Notes: a model not told the origin generated them from the sequence alone. Shown: positions 35,160 through 46,883, counted from the stretch's first letter. The stretch: 64,000 nt of DNA from Albugo candida (GCA_040437565.1 JBDOQK010000074.1:62001-126000), one strand, 5' to 3'. A program made the numbers and translations.

Positions 35160-36696
35160 TATCTAAAGGGTATTGATATCCCGACAACTTTTTTTTCAAT
35201 TACAGCATGTCTAGTTAAATTATTACTCTCACAACTTTTTCTTTTTTACTAAATACATCAATAATCATACATTTTTAAATAATTACATCCATACACACCC
35301 AAAATTGTTGCTCCAACAACTTCAATCGAGACTTATTTTTGATTGGCTAATTCACAGATGTTTTAACTGTGGTAGGCTAATACATATGACAATTTCCATT
35401 TGACACATATTCTATTTCTATACGCTGCCTACGAGATTGCAATATGCTTCCCCCATCAATACATCAAAACTACAACACATTTGAAGATCTCTTCAAGGCT
35501 GTACAAGAGTTTGCATTCATTGAAGGCTATGCTTTGGCTATAAAGAGCTCTACCAAAAATCTGCGATGCTGCATAAAGTGCGACTTAAAAAAGGACATAC
35601 GATACAAGGTAAGACTGGAGCCCAGAATTTCAACTCTACTGATACAAGTAAAACAGGTCAAACCTTAACAGAAGGATCGATAGCGCCAAGCAGCCACCAA
35701 GTCAATTGACCGCCCGTTTTTGCTCTACGCCACAATATATAAACGTGATTCAAATTGGAGATTGCTTGTAAAAAACGGTCAACATAATCATGAAAAATCA
35801 AAAGATATTGCTGGGCATTCAATAGCACAAAGGTTTACGATTGAGGCAAAAACAACGATTCAAAGGTGCCTTCACTCTGGAGCTAGACCTAGCGAGGCGA
35901 GAAAAGCTCTTGAACTGCAAGATTCATCAAATAGAGCTAGCATGAGGGGCATTTACTATGAAAAGGTAAAGTCATGAATTAGCCTCAGAAATTTTTGTGC
36001 TTAGATATGTCAGAATTTGATTTTATTCTAATCATTTCACTTTCCAGGGTAAGATGCGAAATCAGTTCCTCAATGGTAGAACACAAATCGCAGCACTACT
36101 TGAGGAGCTCAANNNNNNNNNNNNNNNNNNNNNNNNNNNNNNNNNNNNNNNNNNNNNNNNNNNNNNNNNNNNNNNNNNNNNNNNNNNNNNNNNNNNNNNN
36201 NNNNNNNNNNNNTCCGGTTTCAAGCTTAGATTCTGGACAAGCTTTGATAAATAATTAGAGATTTTTCCTTTACAATTTTTTTTCATTATACCTTTTATTT
36301 TCGGCCGTTAGTGTATAATAAATGTTGCATCTTTACCACGCATTATAGCTCAGCAAACTGCCAATGAATCTTCTATCAATGGTGAGTGTTTAGCTCTGCT
36401 GAAGGTATCTATATTACAAGAATTAGCCTTAGACGTGAATTACTTCTAACAGCTAGAAACGAAGACTTATTACTTTTCGAAAGAGTTGTGGGAGTGATAA
36501 ATTAATGAGGCATGACGTAATCTAAATTAAAAGTAAATGTAATTTAAAGAAAAAATTGTCGGGATATCAATACCCATTATTTATTGTTAAAAAAGTTGTG
36601 GAAGCAATTGATTAAGTAGGCATGATGTAATTTAAAATGAAAAATAAAAATGTAATTAAAATAGAAAGTTGTCGGGATATCAATACCCTATCTAAA
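35160..36696 (+). mobile_element. Nested TIR element with 8-bp duplication and MULE/FAR1-like N-terminal protein
   Basis: The element is 35168-36688, bounded by TATCTAAA on both sides (35160-35167 and 36689-36696). Its ends start GGGTATTGATATCCCGACAA, and a second right-type end lies internally at 36556-36575. The plus strand encodes the N-terminal half of a MULE/FAR1-like transposase: 35444-35668 (HQNYNTFEDLFKAVQEFAFI, then CCIKCDLKKDIRY) and 35720-35977 (SNWRLLVKNGQHNHEKSKD, the W...HNH part of a FAR1-type zinc domain). The catalytic part is missing or hidden in the gap at 36113-36212. The intact duplication suggests a fairly recent insertion into the surrounding MULE. Confidence 0.82.
36113..36212. 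other. Assembly gap (100 N), no overlap detected
   Basis: Lies inside the nested TIR element; the missing sequence may contain the transposase core. Confidence 0.9.
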
Positions 36697-37259
36697 TTAT
36701 CGAATATTATCTAGCTAATTTGCAATTTTTTGCGACAAATCTCATCGGAAGCACTAAAAACAAGCCTTCCTGGTACATTGGAGCCAAAATGATACTGTAT
36801 CTCATCGATAGTGTGGGTGCCGGTAAAGATTACGTAGTAGATTCGTATTATACGCATAGATCATATATTGGTTCAAAGAAAGCTAGGACTAGGACTGATG
36901 TGAACGGTCACGATGATAGTTCATCCTGCTGGTTTTTATCCTTGAAATTTACAAATTTGATTAAATTTACGCTTTAGTGCGACTGTCACCAAAAAAAGTT
37001 TGACAAGTTATTTACGGTGTAATCCACCTCTTTTCACCAAGGATATCCATCCATTCATTTTTGTACGTATATTACTGAGAATTAACACATTGAATCGTGA
37101 TGAAATATCGGCTATTTTTGCGTCTAAACAGTTCCGCGACGCGAGGAAGTTTTCCAGGCGTTTGATTGGCTATAAATTAGCGGGGTCCGGTTAGCAGTGG
37201 GGGGTGTCCGGATAGCAGCTCCCTAAAAAATATACCAATTTGATAAATAAATAAAAGAA

Positions 37260-38001
37260 GGGAGCTGCTAACCGGACACCCCTCTTTGCTAACGGGACAC
37301 CCCCTCCTGCTATATGTTTTATAAAATTTAAAAATACCCCCACCCCCTATTTAGGTGAATATAAAGGTTACATATTATTTTGGGCACTTCCTGAACGGGA
37401 AATTCCTTACCCTACACAGCACATATGTGCTACATGACCACGGCCTCTTCTCTACCTTAACGTCTTCCTGTTGGAATATGGTCGCAATAGTGCAAGAAAA
37501 GGGCGTTGAGGTAAGCCACAATGATTCGTGGATGATTTCTTGTTACCGGGTTTTTCTTCAGGCTATTTATAGCGATTCCACCGACGATGTCCCGCTTGCC
37601 CAAGAATTCCGCGCGGAAATGTTGCCCCAGATGGGAGTCTTAAAATGAAATTCAGTAGGTAGGTATCAGCAGGCGGGAATTAGGAGTGTACAGGCTATGC
37701 AGAATTTTATCCGTCGTTCTTATTTTTATGATAAACTTTCCCATTTATCTCAAACCCTTTCATCCCAATCAGTAAATCAACAATAGATCCAGCAGTCATA
37801 GCATTCTATTATTAGAATTATTCGTCGATCGGAATTCTTGTCAACGCATCTCCCTATACTAAAACTGAAACGCCGAACTCACCACATAAACAAACCAAAT
37901 CATCACAAGGTATTGACTCATATTTGATTATGGGGGCGCGGTGTTTATTAAAATATATGAATATATGCGAGGAGAGGGGGGGGTGTCCGGTTAGCAGCTC
38001 C
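37260..38001. mobile_element. Small TIR element (about 740 bp), MULE-type ends
   Basis: Left end GGGAGCTGCTAACCGGACAC is matched in inverse at 37980-38001. The ends resemble those of the 34851-37223 and 39904-40855 elements (a GCTAAC-GACAC unit given twice), so it is likely a non-autonomous member of the same group. The interior (37355-37648 plus strand, 37854-38135 minus strand) has ORFs with no recognised product. Flanking target duplications are imperfect. Confidence 0.65.
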
Positions 38002-38007
38002 TTAAAA

Positions 38008-39900
38008 AAATACCAAGGCTGTATACTATACGTATGGATATACACGCACCTAGGAGTATAACGAGAAAACCCAATTTTGGATGAAAAACCTCTGATCAAT
38101 GATGCACTATGTAGTGAGAATAACGAAGCATACAATTATGCGTACCATATGGTACAGGTCTTACGATTATGGTCAAAATGGTTGCATATTCCACATCTCA
38201 TCCGGCGCTTTTCCATTTTCTCAGTAGCTTGTTGCGATTGATCCGCTTCTTCTTTGATGGCGCCCTTTTTTCTCAGAGCAGATGGAAGGTTGCACACACC
38301 TCGGGTAAGATCATTTTTCAGCACGATTGGCATTATGTTTGTCAGATCTTTCAGAGTAGGCAGCCGCAATCGTCGATGATTTCCAGGAGTCATGAAAATA
38401 CGTGACCATGTTGGGCAATTTTCTGGAATTATTCAATGCTACTAATGCATGAATGCAAGGCAAGCCATCGTCTTCGAAGTACCCAGACGATCATCGCAAA
38501 ACTTTAGCGGAATTATACTGCAAATTTCATCGGAATACTCTCCAGCCCTGAGCGGATTGCGACGATGTAGCATCAGGTCGAACATTCATCAATTTCACCT
38601 CACCTCGCAGCGGCCATTGTTTTATCCTCCTTTCGTGATGCATATGGAGTTAGTACTTCCCATCCTTTCACTTCGCTGATATTCTCAGCCCACTTGCACC
38701 CTACGTAACTTTTAATTCCCATTAAGCAGTCGATGATAGGAAGACTCCGAATTCCCCTCAATACGCTGTTTACCGCCTCCACGTTGTTCGATGTCAAAGT
38801 GTTGTATCTTGGACATGGTGAGTAAGCTATTGACCAATTTTTACGACCAAACTACTGTAGCCACACCAGCGCACTGCTGTTCAAATTGGCGATATTCGTC
38901 TTCGCCTTCTCGTACTCCACTGTTGTTCGTCAACGAGCCAATATCCGCGCCAAATTCTTCAACAGCTTGGACTTGTAATTCTTGATAAAAGTCGTCATCA
39001 AATGCTAGAAGCAGAAGAAAGGTGGGAAGTCTGGTGTCGATGTATGCATAGCATTCATAAGTCCATTGTCTCTATCCGATATCACGAATGCTGGAGATGG
39101 CTGGAGGTGAGAGAGTAGGAACTTCAAAAACCAGCTCCAGTTATCTTCATTCTACACCGACACGAGCCCAATTTGTATCATGCTGTTTTTATTCCGAAAG
39201 CACTATACAAAGAGAATCCCACCAATTAAGGTCTTCATAAATTTGCCGTGCTCGGAAATCACACGATCATTGCAGGACTTATATGAAGCCCTTCTTAGGA
39301 AATGATACTCAGCCGCATAAATCCATTATCTACGATATTAAGCTTGGCTTCGAGGCCTCGAATGTTTAGTTCAGACATATAGGATGGAATGAGGCTGTAC
39401 TGCTCAATATCACTATTGAATAACTCAAGATTCAACTTCTTGAGTGCGTGAGCACAGTTCATATATGTGGAGGAGTAAGTTTCCTGCCGGAAATCATGGC
39501 CATATCTCTGACTGTAGAGTTACGGCAATATTTCTTCACAGTTTTATTTCTACGAGACGCCTTTGACGATTCGGATAATTGACAGCAGTGCAAAACAAAC
39601 TTTCTTGGAGGGATGAATGACTGCGAAAAGGCAAACTAAACAACGAAGAAACAGCTATACTGACTGTGTGCACACTGCTTTGTAACGCCGTTTGTCGCTT
39701 GACCACACACGAAATCGACGGTTACATTATCGGTTGTACTCAATTACTGCTTGAATTATATCCCTCTTATTGGCATAACTCCTGTTCTCGAAGAAGCTGC
39801 TGCCACTTGGCTGTTTTTCGTCTTCATTTTCCATCGCTGGTATTAAAAATGTGTAATGTGTATACCCGTACATATAGTATACAGCCTTGGTATATTTTTT
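38008..39900 (-). mobile_element. Older Mutator-like element, minus-strand transposase, interrupted at both ends
   Basis: Terminal-repeat arms TACCAAGGCTGTATAC (38014-38050) and the inverse at 39860-39897 bound it. The minus strand encodes the transposase N-terminus at 39830-39727 (SSFFENRSYANKRDIIQAVI), the NNVEAVNSVLRGIRSLPIID segment at 38797-38600, and a C-terminal CCHC knuckle CGICNHFDHNRKTC ending at 38136. The core between is decayed. The repeat seems to continue outward as ATACCAATTTGATAAATAAA on the left (37232-37259) and as its inverse on the right (40862-40886). It is now separated by the elements at 37260-38001 and 39904-40855, which therefore inserted into its two arms. Confidence 0.68.
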
Positions 39901-40863
39901 TATGGGATCCGCTAACGACCCATCACTTTTTGCTAACGACCCATCATCCCCATATTTCCAGCTAATCACAGACCTCTAGTGGCTTTCCAGGGCAGTCGCG
40001 ATATAGTATTTTTTTTAGAATACAAAATAACTCACCTTTGCCAAGTTCATAGCTGCCATCTTCTTGCCATCTTCTTTCCAACTTCCGATCTCCACTCATA
40101 TCAGTCTTTGTCAGCCTTATCATATCAACGATGAACCCCCTTGACCTTNNNNNNNNNNNNNNNNNNNNNNNNNNNNNNNNNNNNNNNNNNNNNNNNNNNN
40201 NNNNNNNNNNNNNNNNNNNNNNNNNNNNNNNNNNNNNNNNNNNNNNNNATGAATCCATTGACGCAGATCTGCAGAGAACTCGTAATGAATGCAATGAAGC
40301 ATCACAATTCCACCACCAGATGATTCGTGACCACCTTGCAACACTACCTGATACCACAGTAATCAACCCTGTTGTAATCCAAGCTCGTGGCCGACCTGCT
40401 AGTTCGCTAAACAGGAGGATCCCTACATCATCCACGCAGAAGGAACCCTCACAGTTTGAGCATGCTGAAGCATCTTTACAGCGACAAAGAAGATGCGGAA
40501 ACTGTCGCTAGATTGGCCACAACCAAAGGAGTTGTCAGAATCTAATAGTAGCACCTGCATCGGCAGCACTACCACCAGCTGGAAATCTTGCAGCGCTTGG
40601 CGCTGCTGACGAGTGGAAGTACCCAGCTGGCTCACAGATGCCTGGGATCACATCTGAGTCCATAGAATTATATCTCTTTCAAAAATCTACTATCTATTTA
40701 TCTAGAATAGGCTTGAATTTCATCAATCCACGTTGCTTTGCAATTAAAAATTACTGTATCGCGACTTCCCTGGAAAGCCACTGGAGGTCTGTGATTGGCG
40801 GAAATATGGGGGTGATGGGTAATTAGCAAAAAGTGATGGGTCGTTAGCGGATCCCTTTCTTAT
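39896..40863 (+). mobile_element. MULE derivative with near-perfect 8-bp duplication
   Basis: The element is 39904-40855, with about 95-bp terminal repeats beginning GGGATCCGCTAACGACCCAT; the arms are nearly identical in inverse orientation (40757-40855). The flanks TTTTTTAT (39896-39903) and TTTCTTAT (40856-40863) differ at one base. The plus strand after the gap encodes only a transposase C-terminus, with CCHC knuckle CGNCRxIGHNQRSC near 40.49-40.53 kb. Much of it is lost or hidden in the gap at 40149-40248. Confidence 0.8.
40149..40248. other. Assembly gap (100 N), no overlap detected
   Basis: Inside the MULE derivative; the flanks do not duplicate each other, so sequence is truly missing. 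Confidence 0.9.
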
Positions 40864-40886
40864 TTATTTATCAAATTGGTATTTTT

Positions 40887-43025
40887 TTTATATAATCTCT
40901 TTATTAAATCCCTTGATTTCGTGGTTTTTGATAGCAATAATATATTTATGAGCGTTACTATCCAGAACCTATTGTATAGTACAGCAGTATTATCACTCAT
41001 GACATGTACTGGAGTTCATGTAAGCGAGAGTTGTAGAATAAGCTCAAGTAAAAAAAATCGCGCGGGAAATATTTGCTTTTGTATCTTGAGGAGTACTATC
41101 TTGAAAGTCACATGAAGTAATCAGCTTGACCAAGATGGACTTAGCTAGATAATGTGCGTGACTGAAATGAGGAAAGCCTCTGCGTTATAAAGTTTTCCCA
41201 AACAAAATATTTAGATGGTGCTCAAATCTCGAGATGAATACATGGTGGTCGTCGAGGTACACCCTCATCTCTTATACATTTGTAGCATGAAATTTGAGCA
41301 TTTTCTCTGCACTTTACGTCCTACTTACCTATTCATAGCGCTTCTGAGCTCTCGCCAATGAGGCAGTAAAATGTGAGTCAATCAAATCCTCGCCCATTAA
41401 GAGCAGTCTTGAGTCGCATTGCATAGGGAATAATTTAGTCTAACATTTAGTAAGCGATTGGCAACGATCTCACATAACTTTCCTTAGAAATAATGGGACC
41501 CTTCATCTCTTTTCTTGTAGAAGCATGGAAGCTTCTTGTCATCCGTAAGCGGTGCGCGTGTTTTTTACAAGAAATATCATGCACTTAAGTAAATAGAATC
41601 ATAAAGATATCATCAAGCGGTAGGGCCATTCTAGTATGGTAGCGCGAACGCTGAGGAGATTAAGTAGCCACTAGTTGACAAGTTGAAATTGGTGACTGCG
41701 ATGAGTGTTTAAAATCGTGATCATAGCCACGTGGTGGCAGCGGATATTGCCTGATTAATTGAAACCTTACATCAAAACGTCGGAATCGTCTCAGCGAGAT
41801 TTATTGTGTGCGTATGCCTTCTGGTATAATGAAGAACAATAAAAGTGTATCAAATTTGTCAATCCACTGGGCAAAATTATCAGATCTCAGAAATTTTTTT
41901 ATCTTGAGGGCGAATATCATTGGATTCGCAGCAACTAAAGACTTATTTGCTTTGAGTCGTTGAAACAAAATCAAAATCAAAATCAAAATCAAAATCAAAA
42001 TCATTTTTTTTATCCACTCCGGATCGAGCAAACATCCATCACGGCCACCTATAATTGCATAGAAGATTTAACGTGTCTAATATCATTACTTTTTATCTTT
42101 CACTATCGAGGACCAGAATTCTAATTTAGATAATCAATCCGAAGAACACTCAGTTACGATTTCTCCCTGATCTCACCATCTGCAGAAATTTTAGCTGTTT
42201 ACATTATGCCAGTGAACGATTCCACTATTATGACATATATCAATCATATTGAAGCGGATTGCATTTGTTGTGTATTTAATCATTACTTGATTCCATGGTA
42301 AACGAATTGGATAGAACTAAAACGGGTAGACAAAGCAGAAAAGTCAGTCTGGTCGTGACGTGATTTACTCTCGAGATAATTGCAGGCTACGCTATTGAAG
42401 AAGCCTTCCTGGATACACAAAGAGCAACGATTCCAGAATGCTCTGATGCGTTGCTTCTATCGCGATAATTATATGTGTGACGATGCTATATATAGAGGTG
42501 ATGGGCGCAGCTAAGAATAACTAGACAGTATGTAGCAAAGACATTTCGGAGCTGTAGATGTGATGAATGTCAGCGCTGTTCGCTGACAGTATGTATCGAC
42601 AATTCGATAAAATTGTACCTGAACCATGTCACTCCAATCGCAAGACTAAGTTACGCGCGACCAGCCTGTGCAGTTTTCGATCTCTTGACTATGACAACGA
42701 TCGCAGGAGCTAAGAAAAGCGTTAAACTTGGCTTTTTTGCCGCTCCATATGTGTATTATGAGCATTAAGATCGTCTGATCTTTTGTACTCGAAGCCACTA
42801 TCCTATGCGAGATTATTTGCTCACCCAATGAGATACCCTTGAAGACCGAATATGCACCTACAAAAGTGCTAACTGACACAGCTTTAGCCACTTTGACTTT
42901 TTGCCAAGAAATAATTGCACGGATTCACATAAATCCATTTTCCAAATTGGTCAAGTCAACTTTACTAGAACTCCTATATCCTGATGTCATGTTGCGCCAT
43001 GCTAGAAGTATATAAAGTTTCGGGT
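40887..43025. other. Gene-free interval
   Basis: I see no supported gene. The only clear structure is the AAAATC microsatellite at 41966-42002. A minus-strand frame at 42891-42646 is unconvincing. Confidence 0.45.
41966..42002. repeat. (AAAATC) hexanucleotide microsatellite
   Basis: Six uninterrupted copies. The repeat is open in all frames, producing a poly-(Ile-Leu) ORF on the minus strand that should not be taken for a gene. Confidence 0.95.
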
Positions 43026-43484
43026 TCAACGTAATCGCTTCTGCATCTTGATGTGATCAGCATCCTCTTCCTTAAAAATATTTCCAACGCATATGTAGCC
43101 ACATTTTTCATAAAATTCCTTTGCGTAGTACTGGGAGTGCAACGTTAACATGTCAACTTCAGATTCAAGGATTTTTTCCATTTCCTGCAATAATTGCCTT
43201 CCAAAACCTTTACCACGATGCAAATGAGATACAGCAAACCGACCAATTTTGCCGACATTATGCGCTTTCGAGTGTGTTCTCATTAGAACACATCGCGCTG
43301 TAGCTATTGGCTCATCCGATAGATAACCAAGAAAATATTTTGTTTTAGGTGAATCATCATATTCGTCTATCTCAGAGGAGGCAGAAAAGTTTTGCTCCAG
43401 TACAAAAACTTCAAATCGAAGAGCTTTGACACGGCAAAATTCTTCTTTAGTGTTCGCCTGAATGACGCGTAACGCTCCAGCCAT
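43026..43484 (-). CDS. GNAT-family N-acetyltransferase
   Basis: Single-exon 152-aa protein with ATG at 43484. It has the GNAT fold in order: an N-terminal strand-helix (RVIQANTKEEFCRVKALRFE), a central strand with TARCVL, motif A (IGRFAVSHLHRGKGFGRQLL, where R/G-x-G-x-G binds the acetyl-CoA pyrophosphate), and motif B at the end (AKEFYEKCGYICVGNIFKEE). FYEKCGY is typical of the family and F-x-E-x-x-x-H-I-x-M resembles ElaA-like members. It would transfer acetyl from acetyl-CoA to an amine; the substrate cannot be predicted. It stands alone between a repeat-free interval and a DNA transposon. Confidence 0.9.
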   Translation of the reverse strand: MAGALRVIQANTKEEFCRVKALRFEVFVLEQNFSASSEIDEYDDSPKTKYFLGYLSDEPIATARCVLMRTHSKAHNVGKIGRFAVSHLHRGKGFGRQLLQEMEKILESEVDMLTLHSQYYAKEFYEKCGYICVGNIFKEEDADHIKMQKRLR

Positions 43485-43523
43485 TTGGAGGGGTCGAATA
43501 GTAATGTGATGTATGCTACTATT

Positions 43524-43790
43524 TCAGAAAGAGGGTTGACTAAATTCGAATGAGGCGCAAGAACCGCATCCGAGCTTCGTTAGAATCCTCTTGTAATTTT
43601 CGAACGAGTTGATGCAATCGATTGCTGAAAGCACTGAATACGAGATGCAGTATGCTGACACGGCAATAATTGGGATATAGCAAGCCTGCGTATAAGCCGG
43701 CTTGAAGAGATATGTCGTGACCAGATGAATTATTCCATATGCGTTTCCAGACGTTACGAGTTTGATTATATAAAATAATAGACGAATCAT
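43524..43790 (-). CDS. Small putative membrane protein, unrecognised
   Basis: An 88-codon ORF with ATG at 43790 lies 39 bp upstream of the GNAT gene on the same strand. It has two hydrophobic stretches (GIIHLVTTYLF and ACYIPIIAVSAYCISYSVLS) and a CGSCASF near the end. Another minus-strand frame of similar length overlaps it, so it may be chance. Confidence 0.25.
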   Translation of the reverse strand: MIRLLFYIIKLVTSGNAYGIIHLVTTYLFKPAYTQACYIPIIAVSAYCISYSVLSAIDCINSFENYKRILTKLGCGSCASFEFSQPSF

Positions 43791-44637
43791 TAGCTTCAGT
43801 TCTCAATAACACAAACGCAGATTTTTTTATTCGATAAATTACACTGACAAGTTTACAACAAGAGATACATTTGTATAGTCTCCTCTTTGTTAGCCATTAA
43901 GTAACTTAATAGTTGCATTGTAGCGAAGCAACCCTTTCGTACCTTCAAAGTTGATCTCTTAGTGTAGAAATTACTGTTTCAAAATGAAGCTCAGGGATAT
44001 GCATTCATGCATAAGTAAGGCTGGTAATCCGTAAATTTACTATGATTGTCAACTGTCTTGGTTAACTCATAACCTGTTAAGTGCTGGAGAATAGTCAGCA
44101 CTGCAGTGCCTCTCCAAATCCGGTTGACAGTACGGTTGCGTTATAGCGACCAATCAAAATGTGAAATTGGTATAATGTTCCAGATGATACTACTTAGGGA
44201 GCCGCTATGGCCACAGAAAAAAAATACTACGGCCACAGACAATTGATCTAACCAACCACAGCTCACAAATTATATTGTTGCTATACTGCAAGTCACCTAT
44301 AACCTGTAGCTATTACTTTTTGCGGCCAAAATTGAAGAATCATCAAACATAAACCATCAACGAATATAATTGGCGTAAATTCAGCCCCCACAATACCATT
44401 CCAACAGCTTTTTCCCCAATCACATTTAATCTTGATACCAACCATCCTGATCATTTGTCAACAAAACACATTCCTTTTTTTCTGCCAGCCCATTGATCTG
44501 AGCAGCATGTCTTGAACATCAAAACAGCAACGTCACATGAAAGCTATGCGGGCTGCTTATGAGACGAAGAAAGCCGGAATGTATCAAGTTCAACTATCGA
44601 ATATAGAAGCGATATAAAGGCGGATTTAGAAGCTGAA

Positions 44638-46649
44638 TTGGACGATTTTGAGGAAGAGCAAACGGACACCATTATTTTGAGCATTGAGTCTGCTTGTAAA
44701 CGGCCTTCTCGGTACCTTAAAGATTCCAACAGAAGGAAGCGGCGCAAAAGAGCAGCGCAGGAAAAAGCAGCTATTGATTCAAGAAAGCTAGAGACATACT
44801 TCAAGGCGAAAGCCACACAGCGTCAGCCTATAGACTCTGAAAGCGAGGACTCGATAGATGAAAGACCTCTTTATTCTCACAACAATCTTCAAAAAGCGCT
44901 TGTGAAACTGGGAAAACAAAATGAATCACAGAAGGAAATTATGTGGCTGCGTCTTGCTTCTGTTGCAGGATACTTCAGGCTTATACTCTGCGGCAGTGAG
45001 GTATACTTAATTAATTTGCACATTCTCTAGCTCAATTTTATTGTATTTATCAACGCTCTATCGTGATTGCAAAATAGAGAGTTGCTGCCTGGCAAATAAT
45101 TGCGGCGGCGATGGAAATGGCCGTTGGTTTGCCGAGATGCTTCGTCGCTGGGGAAGTTTATATCTTGAAACTGGTTTTATTCCCGAGAGCAAGCAGGGAA
45201 AGCATGTTAACAAAATCAGTTTATTAGAGGGTAAAGATGTCATTGCAGATGTGCAGCTTTACCTTCGAAACAATAAATTCTGCATAGCATCAACGGATTT
45301 TACCAAGCATGTCAACGAGCAAATACTTCCAAAAATTGATCCCACCGCATATCTATCCACCTCAGCACTGTGACCCGCTGGATGAAGTTACTTGGTCTAC
45401 GCTGTTCAGAGGTGAAGAAAGGTATGTACGTTGATGGCCATGAACGAGCAGATGCCGTGGCATATCGTACTCAGCTTTTGGAACAAATGAGTATCTATGA
45501 GCCATTTATGCCGGAATTTGCTGAACCGCGAATGGAATCGGAGATTTGGACTGCCAGAGATGCCATCATCCTAGTGACCCATGATAAAAGCACATTTGCC
45601 GCCCATGATGGCCAGAAGAAGCTATGGCTTCCTGATGGCGAACAGCCACCGCGGAGAAAGGGGGCTGGAAGATCGATACATGTCAGCGAATTCCTGACTG
45701 GTGTTGGTAAGTCTATTATTTTAGAGTTTTTCACTCATTACTTTGATCAAGACTTAACATTTTCTGTCTTATTCAAGGGGGTCGACTATCTTTGGGCAAA
45801 GAAAAGAAGATTCAACACAGCAATCTTTCAGAAGAGGCCTACATAGTCACATATCCCGGCAAGAACTATGATGGTTGGTGGACTGCGGAAGACCTTCATA
45901 TGCAAGTCCGGGATGCTGCAATTCCCAATTTCGATGCACAGGTTCCCAACGCAAAAACGCTCTTCGCTTTCGACAATGCGACTAGCCACGCAGCATTTGC
46001 TAAAGATGCTCTCATATCTCAACGGATGAAACTTGGACCGGGAGGAAAGCAACCGGGGATGCGGAATGGGATGTTTGGAGATGGGACATCGCAATCCATG
46101 GTATTCCCCCCAGAGCATCCTCTGGACGGACAACCAAAGGGCATAAAGATCGTCCTGTAGGAACGCAACCTCTGGACGACAAACCTTCGCCTGGATTACC
46201 GGGGTAAATGTGGGGACACAGGTAGCTGCTGTTGCCACAGTATTATTCAGAACCAGCCAGACTTTGGTGCTAAAAAAGGGTTGCTGGAAGAGTCAATCAC
46301 CACGGCGGGCCATCTCATCATATTTTACCACAAATTGTATTGCGAATTTAATTTTAAAGAAAAGTTTTGGGGGGAATCAAAACGATACGCAAGGAAAAAA
46401 TATGCGATTACACATGGAAAGGATTGGTCGCGACAGTTCCGAAAGCACTTGCCTCAGTTTCGCTCGCAAACAATTCGTCGCCATGCTAGAAAGTGCTTCC
46501 TTTATATGGATGTGTATCGGAAAGATGTAAGCGGAAGAGCCGCGGAATATAATAATAATAATAAATATGCTATGAAAACGTACCGATCACATCGAAGAGT
46601 TCCAGACTCAGTTCACACAGACAGCAATGCTTTAGTAGCTACTGTATGA
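44638..46649 (+). pseudogene. DDE transposase of the 44-48 kb transposon, probably with introns or disrupted
   Basis: It reads in several consecutive frames. 44638-45030 is a charged N-terminus. 45041-45373 has NGRWFAEMLRRWGSLYLETG. 45370-45720 has MYVDGHERADAVAYRTQLLE, then THDKSTFAAHDG, the likely first catalytic aspartate, and GRSIHVSEFLTG. 45792-46160 has GWWTAEDLHMQV and FAFDNATSHAAF, the second aspartate. 46281-46530 has CEFNFKEKFWGESKRYARK, the likely glutamate region. This order D, DN, E with C-E-x-N-x-x-E-x-x-W-G-x-x-K is found in a transposase family common in fungi and oomycetes. Some frame changes may be introns (a candidate lies near 45.70-45.78 kb); a stop at 46160 within homologous sequence suggests decay. 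Confidence 0.68.
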
Positions 46650-46678
46650 AGCTGTAAGTATAATATAAAGATAATATA

Positions 46679-46778
46679 NNNNNNNNNNNNNNNNNNNNNN
46701 NNNNNNNNNNNNNNNNNNNNNNNNNNNNNNNNNNNNNNNNNNNNNNNNNNNNNNNNNNNNNNNNNNNNNNNNNNNNNN
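46679..46778. other. Assembly gap (100 N) with unmerged overlap
   Basis: Positions 46590-46678 are identical to 46779-46867 (89 bp). Confidence 0.92.
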
Positions 46779-46883
46779 CATCGAAGAGTTCCAGACTCAG
46801 TTCACACAGACAGCAATGCTTTAGTAGCTACTGTATGAAGCTGTAAGTATAATATAAAGATAATATATTATACTAGTACTCAA

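Larger units (their letters stand above)
34843..37231. mobile_element. MULE with perfect 8-bp target duplication, host to a nested element
   Basis: The element spans 34851-37223. Left end GGGGCTGCTATCCGCACACT and right end (inverse) share about 65 bp, including TTATAGCCAATCAAA, in opposite orientation. It is flanked by TAAAAAAT on both sides (34843-34850 and 37224-37231), an intact target site duplication. Most of the interior is a second TIR element (35168-36688). The only other coding-like stretch (36720-36977) is not recognised. Removing it rejoins ...GGGATTATAAAAAAT with ATACCAATTTG, which seems to be part of a terminal repeat of an older element. Confidence 0.8.

Noticed and set aside
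41801-42031. ORF with an Ile-Leu run
   Set aside because: It is the AAAATC microsatellite translated; no other support.
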